Assembly: GCA_005879505.1 (NCBI GenBank)
Contig: VBKQ01000150.1
Coordinates: 1-6,884 of the forward strand
DNA from: Deltaproteobacteria bacterium
Lineage (GTDB): Bacteria > Myxococcota > Myxococcia > Myxococcales > 40CM-4-68-19
Direction of reading: 5' to 3'
Length of the DNA: 6,884 nt
A program made the translations under genes and the position numbers. How positions within the stretch are numbered: the stretch's first letter is position 1; each line of letters begins with the position of its first letter. Positions 1-5,101 of the stretch are shown one piece after another. Below the pieces are notes generated by a model, which worked only from the letters and a program-made list of their open reading frames with translations, made no database searches and was not told the DNA's origin.

Positions 1-351
1 GTCGAGCTGCAGGAGATCTACCGCCGCGTCTTCGAGCGCCCGGAGTTCCACGGCATCCAGGCCGACGACCTGCGGTTGGCGATCGAGCACGCCGCCCGCC
101 GCGTCGCCGAGGCCCACAGCCTCGAGCACATCCTGCCCTCGATCGTCGATCGGCTCCCGGACAAGGCATCGCGCGAGCTGGCCTTCGGGCTCGCGGCATC
201 GGTGATCGTCGCCGACGGCCGGACGCCTTTGGCAGAACTGAACATCCTGAAGGCGCTGCAGGACATGTTCGATCTCTCCGAGGAGGACGTCGCCCGTCTC
301 TTCGAGACCGCGCAGTCGCACGGCGAGTTCCCGCCAACCAAGGGAAAGTAG
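1..351 (+). CDS. TerB-like (tellurite-resistance-type) helical protein, 5' truncated by window edge
   Basis: The frame is open from the first base of the window and ends at TAG 349-351, giving 116 visible C-terminal residues, so the true start lies upstream. A TTG at 76 is in frame, but the reading frame and helical composition continue well before it, so I do not take it as the start. The chain is almost entirely alpha-helical. It carries the pattern typical of TerB / DjlA N-terminal-like domains: a helix, then VIVADGRTPLAELNILKAL, in which an acidic ADG turn is followed by a conserved Glu, then DLSEEDVARLF near the end. TerB domains are cytoplasmic helical bundles that bind metal in some members; many genomic copies have no tested role in tellurite resistance. 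The next gene begins directly after its stop, suggesting one transcript. Identification rests on pattern recognition; the missing N-terminus could hold another domain. Confidence 0.72.
   Translation, partial: VELQEIYRRVFERPEFHGIQADDLRLAIEHAARRVAEAHSLEHILPSIVDRLPDKASRELAFGLAASVIVADGRTPLAELNILKALQDMFDLSEEDVARLFETAQSHGEFPPTKGK
340..345 (+). promoter_or_regulatory. Ribosome binding site for the TTG-started downstream gene
   Basis: AAGGGA lies inside the last codons of the TerB-like gene, 6 nt before the TTG at 352. It supports translation of the next gene starting immediately after the upstream stop, by coupling. A competing choice is the in-frame ATG at 376, preceded by GGAGA (360-364) at a longer spacing of 11 nt; that would shorten the protein by 8 residues. 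Confidence 0.45.
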
Positions 352-879
352 TTGGCGCTGGAGATCCGCTTCTTCATGGCGGAGGAGGACGAGCGGGAGC
401 TGCTGCGCAGGCTCGAGCCCCTGCGCCTCGAGGTGTGGCCGGTGCTCAGCGAGCCGGGATTCTCCGCCCCGGTCGCCTCCGCCGAAACCACGCTGGTGGA
501 GCCCGCGTACTACCTCGCCGCCGGCGACGTCACCGGGTACCCGATCAAGAAGGGGCCGGAACGCGGCAAGTGGAAGATCGACGAGGTCGTCTCGCCGGTG
601 ATCTTCCTGCAGCGCTCGCTCCCCGACGAGCATGGCGAGCTGCGCTCCGGCTACTTCTGGGCGGAGACCGAAGCAGCGGGCGACAACGCCCGCACCGGCG
701 GGAAGCCCGTCGCGCTCCTGCGCGCGGTGCGAGGTCTTCAGGATCTGGTCAAGTCGCGCTATCGCAAGAGCTCGCCGGTGCGCGGCCTCACGTACTTCGT
801 CGGCCCCGCCTGCGCCCGCGCGGGCACGCCCCTGCGCGAAGAAGGGCGCAAGGGCGAGCGGGTGACCGTCTACTGCTGA
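352..879 (+). CDS. Conserved-looking protein of unknown function, 175 aa
   Basis: I do not recognise this family. The TTG start directly follows the stop of the TerB-like gene with no gap; ATG 376 (residue 9) is the alternative start. The protein has no signal peptide or membrane segment and reads as a soluble cytoplasmic alpha/beta protein. Residues 9-30 form an acidic/basic amphipathic helix (EEDERELLRRLEPLRLEVWP). A central stretch, residues 53-90, contains GYPIKKGPERGKWKIDEV and SPVIFLQRS. FWAE follows at 102-105. A basic helix at 120-140 includes LQDLVKSRYRKSSP, then TYFVGPACARAG. The aromatic-rich core and GC-biased third positions argue for a real gene; the alternative frames here are Arg/Ala/Pro-rich shadows. 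Two cysteines (154 and the C-terminal residue 175) are present, without a metal-binding spacing. Its place next to TerB suggests co-expression, but gives no function. Confidence 0.75.
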   Translation: MALEIRFFMAEEDERELLRRLEPLRLEVWPVLSEPGFSAPVASAETTLVEPAYYLAAGDVTGYPIKKGPERGKWKIDEVVSPVIFLQRSLPDEHGELRSGYFWAETEAAGDNARTGGKPVALLRAVRGLQDLVKSRYRKSSPVRGLTYFVGPACARAGTPLREEGRKGERVTVYC

Positions 880-1004
880 AGGACGGCCCGGAAGACGATT
901 CGTCCGTCGCGTGCCACCAGATCGACGTCGCCTCCGTGTGCGCGCGCGAGCCGGGGTGCCGGCGACCGGACGACGATGCGGTCGGGAGGTGCGGAGTTAC
1001 CCAT
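870..1004 (-). CDS. Possible small ORF (44 aa) or remnant of a histidine-kinase ATPase domain
   Basis: On the minus strand an ATG at 1004-1002 opens a 44-codon frame ending at TAG 872-870, overlapping the last 10 bp of the convergent unknown gene. The C-terminal half, residues 18-44 (RLARAHGGDVDLVARDGRIVFRAVL), resembles the last part of GHKL/HATPase domains of sensor kinases, where a helix ending in AxAHGG is followed by two strands and a G-x-x-F turn. Reading the same frame upstream of the ATG gives DTGPA, which faintly resembles a G1 box, but the rest of the ATPase domain is absent. If the resemblance is real, this is a decayed, internally deleted kinase end and not a working gene. It could also be a chance frame in GC-rich DNA or a small unrelated protein. 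No clear ribosome binding site precedes the ATG. Confidence 0.27.
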   Translation of the reverse strand: MGNSAPPDRIVVRSPAPRLARAHGGDVDLVARDGRIVFRAVLQQ

Positions 1005-1009
1005 ACGGG

Positions 1010-1047
1010 CCGGACCAGTGTCCAGCCGCTGCCTCGCGCTGGTCCGG
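1010..1047. terminator. GC-rich inverted repeat in the convergent gap, candidate bidirectional terminator
   Basis: CCGGACCAG (1010-1018) and CTGGTCCGG (1039-1047) form a perfect 9-bp stem with a 20-nt loop. The element lies between the 3' end of the plus-strand pair (stop at 879) and the stop of the minus-strand peptidase gene (1055-1057), where a shared terminator would be expected. No T-run follows on either strand, so it is not a canonical intrinsic terminator; Rho-dependent ending or RNA-end protection are alternatives. Confidence 0.33.
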
Positions 1048-1054
1048 AGCGGTC

Positions 1055-2464
1055 CTAGCTGGCGCGGACCAGCTCTGCATAGAAACGGATCGCGGCGTGC
1101 GTAGCCTTACTGAAGTCGCCGAGGTGCAGGCTCTCGTTCTCCGAGTGCGCGTTCGTGTAGGGGTCCTCGACGCCGATCAGCAGCGCCGGAGCGCCCAGCT
1201 CGCGCGAGAAGGGATCCACGAAGGGGATCGACCCGCCGCAGCCGATGGTCACCGGCTCCTTGCCGTAGCCGTCGCGGAGCGCCTTGCGGGCGGCCCGGAA
1301 CGCGGGGGCGTCGCCTTTCGTGTACCACCAGCCGCCGTCGCCTTCCGGCGTTACCTCCACCTTGACGCCCCAGGGGGGGTCCGACTGGAGCGCAGCGACC
1401 AGCTTCTCGCGCACCTCTTTCACGTCCATGTCCGGGACGGTGCGGATGCCGAGGCGGACCCAAGCGCTGTCGCAGATGATGTTGCGCGCATCGCGCCGCG
1501 AGCTGGCCTGGATGGCGTTGATGGCGAGCGAGGGCTGGCGCCAGTTCATCTCCCACGGCGGGCGGCCACCGAGGAGCTGCGTTCCCGGAAGCATTCCTGC
1601 CTGCTTGCGGAACAGCTCCTCGCTGGTGGGAAGCGCCGCGAGCGACTTCTTCTCCTCCGCGGTGAGGGGACGCACCTTCTCGTAGATGCCTGGGAGGTTG
1701 ATGCTGCCGTCGTCCTTGACCAGGCGCGCGAGGATCTTGCACAGCGCCATCGTCGGGTCGGGCACCGGGCCGCCCCACATGCCGCTGTGCACGGGCTGCT
1801 TCAGCGCCTTCACCTCCACCTGGACGGTGACGATCCCGCGCAGCGCGGTGGTGATGGAGGGCAAGCCGGTATCGAAATTGGCCGTGTCCGTGAGAACGAT
1901 CGCGTCCGCCTGCAGCAGGTCGCGGTGCTTCTTGAGAAACGCGGGAAGGGACGCGGAGCCGGCCTCCTCCTCGCCCTCGACGATCATCTTCACGTTCACC
2001 GGCAGCGCGCCGTGCGCTTTCAGCCAGCAGTCGATCGCAGCGATGTGCACCAGGACGCCCGCCTTGTCGTCCGCCGCGCCGCGGGCGAAGAGCCGCCCCG
2101 CGCGCTCCACCGGCTCGAAGGGGTCGGGCTGGTTCCACTTCTCCTTCTCTCCAGCGGGCTGCACGTCGTGGTGCGCGTAGAGGAGGAGCGTCGGCCGGCC
2201 CGCAGCCTGGGTCCACTCGCCGTACGCGTACGGGTGGGCTCCGGGCATCTCCAGCATCTGCACCCTCTGCAGCCCCTTGCGCCGCATCAGGTCGCAGGTC
2301 GCCTCGGCGCTGCGGCGCACCTGCTGCTTGTCGAAGCCCTCGAACGAGACGCTCGGAATGCGCACCAGCTTCTTGAGCTCCTCCAGATATTCCGCCTGGT
2401 GGGATCCGTGGTGCGCGAGCGCTTTCTCGATCGCTTTGTCGTCGACGGGAGCAGGTGTGGTCAT
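1055..2464 (-). CDS. M20-family metallopeptidase (dipeptidase / carnosinase-like)
   Basis: This 469-residue protein has the normal length and full motif set of the M20 di-zinc peptidases of the CNDP/DUG1-like dipeptidase branch. It is expected to hydrolyse dipeptides or other short peptides in the cytoplasm; no signal peptide is visible. Expected metal and catalytic residues are all present. They are H98 in AHHDVQP, bridging D132 in RGAADDKAG, catalytic base E166 and ligand E167 in EGEEEAGS, D193 in LTDTANF, and H440 in NAHSENES. The lid/dimerisation domain, roughly residues 208-385, contains HSGMWGG (H226). GCGGSIPFV at 408-416 is the substrate-binding glycine loop near the C-terminus. The ATG at 2464 fits the family N-terminus and has a weak AGGG at 2477-2474 upstream. 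The gene is monocistronic, divergent from the gre-like gene and convergent with the unknown gene. Substrate specificity cannot be read from the sequence. Confidence 0.95.
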   Translation of the reverse strand: MTTPAPVDDKAIEKALAHHGSHQAEYLEELKKLVRIPSVSFEGFDKQQVRRSAEATCDLMRRKGLQRVQMLEMPGAHPYAYGEWTQAAGRPTLLLYAHHDVQPAGEKEKWNQPDPFEPVERAGRLFARGAADDKAGVLVHIAAIDCWLKAHGALPVNVKMIVEGEEEAGSASLPAFLKKHRDLLQADAIVLTDTANFDTGLPSITTALRGIVTVQVEVKALKQPVHSGMWGGPVPDPTMALCKILARLVKDDGSINLPGIYEKVRPLTAEEKKSLAALPTSEELFRKQAGMLPGTQLLGGRPPWEMNWRQPSLAINAIQASSRRDARNIICDSAWVRLGIRTVPDMDVKEVREKLVAALQSDPPWGVKVEVTPEGDGGWWYTKGDAPAFRAARKALRDGYGKEPVTIGCGGSIPFVDPFSRELGAPALLIGVEDPYTNAHSENESLHLGDFSKATHAAIRFYAELVRAS

Positions 2465-2511
2465 GGCGGCGGACCCTAGATCAGGGCGCGCCCGCGCGCT
2501 ACCGTAGCAAG
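2465..2511. promoter_or_regulatory. 47-bp divergent promoter region between the peptidase and gre-like genes
   Basis: Both starts (2464 on minus, 2512 on plus) face away from this gap, so promoters for both genes must lie in it or inside the opposite coding region. It holds a perfect 10-bp palindrome, GGGCGCGCCC at 2484-2493, and just beside it CCCT/AGGG arms (2474-2477 and 2483-2486). A regulator could sit here and affect both genes, but GC palindromes of this size arise easily in such DNA. I see no convincing -35/-10 pair. Confidence 0.35.
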
Positions 2512-2844
2512 ATGTCGAAAGCGTTCACCCGGGAAGACGATCGCGGGCCCGAAGTCGTGGTGCCGCCGCGGCGGAGATCGCCCCCGCCGCTCACGCCGCC
2601 CATCGAGCAGTTGCGAGACGAAGGCAAGGCGCGGCTGGGTGCGCGCGTGAAGATCCGCGGCGACGACGGCCACGAAGCGGAATACCGGCTGGTGACGGCG
2701 GAGGAAGCCGATCCCGCCCACGGCGCCGTCAGCGTGATCTCTCCGCTCGGCCGTTCCCTGCTCGGCAAATCCGCGGGCGACGAGGTCGTCGTCGAGCGGC
2801 CGCGGGGGGCGGTGCAATACACCGTGGTCTCGGTCTACTTCTGA
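2512..2844 (+). CDS. GreA/GreB C-terminal-domain protein lacking the coiled coil
   Basis: This 110-residue protein starts with MSKAFTRED, a header seen on many full-length GreB-type elongation factors. A proline/arginine-rich linker follows (residues 17-30), then the FKBP-like C-terminal domain of GreA/GreB (about 40-110). The diagnostic stretch is ADPAHGAVSVISPLGRSLLG at 66-85, followed by GDEVVVERPRG and a final beta strand. GreA and GreB are about 155-170 residues. The missing part is the N-terminal antiparallel coiled coil, whose acidic tip enters the RNA polymerase secondary channel and stimulates transcript cleavage. This protein may therefore dock on RNA polymerase without cleavage activity, more like Rnk or other Gre-fold competitors; that is inference. 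The ATG at 2512 is chosen over 2455 because of the header. Its stop overlaps the convergent hydrolase stop by 10 bp. Confidence 0.9.
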   Translation: MSKAFTREDDRGPEVVVPPRRRSPPPLTPPIEQLRDEGKARLGARVKIRGDDGHEAEYRLVTAEEADPAHGAVSVISPLGRSLLGKSAGDEVVVERPRGAVQYTVVSVYF

Positions 2845-3641
2845 CCTTTCCCATCCCGCAGGAAGTGCTCGCGCAGGGCGTGGACGGTCTCCTCTTCGCG
2901 CTCGAGCGGAAACAGGTGACCGGCGCCGCGCAGGAGCATCAGGCGCGCACCGGGGATGTTGCGGGCGAGCACTTCGGAGTTCACCGGCGGGACCAGCTTG
3001 TCCGCGCTCCCCGTGAGCACCAGCGTCGGCGCGCGGATGTTCGCCAGCCGGTCGAGGGTGTCGTGCCGCGCGATCGCGAGCACCTGCGCGGTGGCGAAGC
3101 GGAGCGCGGTCCGCTCCGCGCGCGCCAGCCAGCGCAAGGCGCTTTCCGGGTGCGCGGCATGCCATTCGGCGGAGACGAGGATGCGCGAGATGCGCGCGGG
3201 CGTCACGAACCCGAGATTGAGAAGCAGCAGATCCAGCTTCGTTCCCAGCGCCGGGGAGGTCCCCTTCCGCCAGGACGCGAAGGTGCAGCCGAGGGCAAGC
3301 GCCCGGACGCGCTCCGGATGCCGGATCGCGAGCTCCTGCGCGACCATCCCGCCCATCGAGATGCCGAACACGTGCGCGGCCGGCGCGCCCGATGCCTCGA
3401 TCACTGACGCAGCGTCGGCGGCGAGGTCTCGCATGTGGTAGGCGAACCCGCGGCGCCCCGATTTGCCGGTGCCGAGGTTGTCGAAGACGAGCACGTGGAA
3501 GTCGCGCGCCAGCAGCTCCGGCAGCCTGTCCCAGGCACGCGAGGAAAGGCCAAGGCCCATGATGAGCAGCACCGGCGGTCGCGCCGGGTCGCCGATCGAC
3601 TCGAAGTGGATCCGGTGCCGGCCCCGGTCAACCAGCGGCAT
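2835..3641 (-). CDS. Alpha/beta hydrolase, probable esterase or lipase-type
   Basis: A 268-residue single-domain alpha/beta hydrolase of usual length for the family. The oxyanion-hole strand and loop are VLLIMGLGLSSRAWD (24-38). The nucleophile elbow is GISMGG with Ser95; the acid is Asp214 in LTGSADKLVPP; the histidine is His242 in GAGHLFPLE, so the triad is complete. A cap region lies at about 120-195. DNLGTGKSGRR after strand 4 is typical of the esterase / proline-iminopeptidase-like / epoxide-hydrolase-like superfamily. I chose ATG 3641 because the fold begins right after it (RIHFESIGDPARPPVLL); the frame is open to 3755, but that extension is a Cys/Arg-rich shadow of the acyltransferase gene. 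The start lies 14 bp inside the upstream acyltransferase gene, so translational coupling is likely. The substrate is unknown; the context suggests acyl esters such as wax esters or acylglycerols. No signal peptide is seen, so it is probably cytoplasmic. Confidence 0.93.
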   Translation of the reverse strand: MPLVDRGRHRIHFESIGDPARPPVLLIMGLGLSSRAWDRLPELLARDFHVLVFDNLGTGKSGRRGFAYHMRDLAADAASVIEASGAPAAHVFGISMGGMVAQELAIRHPERVRALALGCTFASWRKGTSPALGTKLDLLLLNLGFVTPARISRILVSAEWHAAHPESALRWLARAERTALRFATAQVLAIARHDTLDRLANIRAPTLVLTGSADKLVPPVNSEVLARNIPGARLMLLRGAGHLFPLEREEETVHALREHFLRDGKGQK

Positions 3642-5004
3642 GCAGCTCGTCCAGCGCTTCGTGCATCGCTTGCGCGAGCGCCGGCAGGTCGCGTGCGGCG
3701 TCCGCGTCGCCGAGCAGTCCGGCCCCGATCTGGCCGTGGTAGCTGAGCAGCGCAATCCCCACCGACTGGTGCGCCGCCAGCGGCACCTGCGGGTAGCAGC
3801 GCAGCATCTGCCGTCCGAGCAGGTAGAGGGGAAACTGCGGACCGGGCACGTTCGTGACCACCAGGTTGAACATCCGCGTGACCGCCTGCAGCCGCGCCGC
3901 CTGCGCGAGCAGTTGCGGGGGCGCGAAGTCGCCGAGTCGCGAGAGTGCGTGCGCGCCGACCGCGGACCCGCTCTTCATCGCGGTCATCATCGCCGCGTGC
4001 ACCTTGCGCAGACGCTGCACCGGATCCGGCTCGGTGAGAGGGAGCGTGCAGAACACCGCCGAGACCTGGTTGCCGTAGGTCCCGCGCGCTTTCCGCGACC
4101 GCATGCTGACGGGAACCAGCACCCGCAGATCCGTCTCTGCCGGTCCGTGCCGAGCGCTCAGCCAGGTGCGAAGGGCTCCGGCGACGGTAGCGAGGATGAC
4201 GTCGTTCACCGTGCCGCCGTGCGCAGCACGCACGGCTTTGACCTTCGCCAGGGGGATCTCGACCATCTCGAACCGCCGGTGCGGCCCGATGGGCACGTTC
4301 AGCGGTGAGAGCGGGGCCCGCCCCATCGTCACCACGTCGACGAACGGTCTCAGTCCGCTGAAGAGCTCGCTGAGGAGCTTCACCGCCTCGCTGTTCGGCT
4401 GAAGCGCCTGCCTCGCCATCCGCAACGGATTCGAAAGCTGCTCCTTGATCGAGCTGACCAGGAGATCCGCAGTCTTGGGCGCCTTTCGCGGCTTCCACGG
4501 CGCCGGCGCAGGCGGGGGCGAAGGGTCCGGGCGCCGATCCATGAGCACGGTCGCGAGATCGACTCCGGACACGCCGTCGAGCATGCAATGGTGCGTCTTG
4601 CTGACGATGGCGAAGCGCGACTCTCCAAGCGCCTCGACGAGCCACATCTCCCAGAGCGGCTTGTCCCGATCGAGCGCTTGGGAGAAGAGCCGCCCGACCA
4701 GCTTCTTCAGTTCGGTTTCCCCTCCCGGCGCCGGAAGCGCGGTGTGGCGCACGTGATACTCGAGGTCGAACTGCGTCTCGTCGACCCAGACGGGGCGCCC
4801 CTGCTTGAGCGGAACGAACATGACCCGCTGCCGATAGCGAGGAACGTGCTCCAGGCGGGCCTCGATCAGCGCGAGCAGATCGCGGTACGGCGGCGGCGGT
4901 CCCTCGAAGATGGCCACCGCGCCGACGTGCATGTGGGCGCTGCGGTCCTCGAGCTCCAGGAAGAGCGAGTCGAGGGTGCTCAGGCGCTCGTACCAGGTCT
5001 CCAT
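3628..5004 (-). CDS. Wax ester synthase / diacylglycerol acyltransferase (WS/DGAT family)
   Basis: The 458-residue length matches bacterial WS/DGAT proteins (about 450-475). They transfer acyl groups from acyl-CoA to fatty alcohols or diacylglycerol, making wax esters or triacylglycerol at the membrane/lipid-inclusion surface. The N-terminal LSTLDSLFLELED and MHVGAVAIFEG (8-34) are the usual opening. PLWEMWLVEAL (116-126) precedes the catalytic HHxxxDG motif, here HHCMLDG at 138-144, with His139 the expected base. The C-terminal half has TVNDVILATVAGALR (265-279, containing the conserved Asn-Asp pair), GNQVS (311-315) and TNVPGP (384-389). A proline-rich linker at 160-176 separates the regions. 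ATG 5004 is chosen because family homology begins there; the frame stays open to 5229 but crosses into the divergent gene. GAGGGC just before the ATG is a poorly spaced ribosome site. It heads an operon with the overlapping hydrolase. Confidence 0.95.
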   Translation of the reverse strand: METWYERLSTLDSLFLELEDRSAHMHVGAVAIFEGPPPPYRDLLALIEARLEHVPRYRQRVMFVPLKQGRPVWVDETQFDLEYHVRHTALPAPGGETELKKLVGRLFSQALDRDKPLWEMWLVEALGESRFAIVSKTHHCMLDGVSGVDLATVLMDRRPDPSPPPAPAPWKPRKAPKTADLLVSSIKEQLSNPLRMARQALQPNSEAVKLLSELFSGLRPFVDVVTMGRAPLSPLNVPIGPHRRFEMVEIPLAKVKAVRAAHGGTVNDVILATVAGALRTWLSARHGPAETDLRVLVPVSMRSRKARGTYGNQVSAVFCTLPLTEPDPVQRLRKVHAAMMTAMKSGSAVGAHALSRLGDFAPPQLLAQAARLQAVTRMFNLVVTNVPGPQFPLYLLGRQMLRCYPQVPLAAHQSVGIALLSYHGQIGAGLLGDADAARDLPALAQAMHEALDELHAAG

Positions 5005-5101
5005 GCCCTCGCCAGCATACTTATTGACCACGCCAGTTGCAGACGGCGCCAACACGATGCATGTAGCAGCCCCGATGGTTTCCGCACAGACGCGACGGCC
5101 G
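5005..5101. promoter_or_regulatory. 97-bp divergent intergenic region between the acyltransferase and aconitase-family genes
   Basis: This gap separates starts at 5004 (minus) and 5102 (plus) and contains the most AT-rich short patch in this part of the window (about 5016-5030, ATACTTATTGACC). TTGACC at 5024-5029 resembles a plus-strand -35, but no good -10 lies 16-19 bp downstream. On the minus strand the TAAGTAT patch could be a -10, without a clear -35 at proper distance. Promoters for both genes are expected here, but I cannot fix their positions. Confidence 0.35.

Noticed and set aside
911..2479. A 522-codon open frame on the plus strand opposite the peptidase gene.
   Set aside because: The translation is Arg/Ala/Gly/Leu/Val-rich without motifs, and it is the antisense shadow of a gene with all M20 motifs. 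High GC removes stops from this frame.
3642..3755. A 38-residue N-terminal extension of the alpha/beta hydrolase.
   Set aside because: The extension is Cys/Arg/Thr-rich and lies within the acyltransferase coding region in another frame; the hydrolase fold starts just after the ATG at 3641.
3401..4645. A 414-codon minus-strand open frame overlapping the acyltransferase and hydrolase.
   Set aside because: It is an out-of-frame shadow on the same strand as two well-supported genes, rich in Arg and Ala.
5024..5029. TTGACC as a sigma-70 -35 box for the aconitase-family gene.
   Set aside because: No acceptable -10 hexamer lies 16-19 bp downstream, so it is mentioned only within the intergenic region entry.
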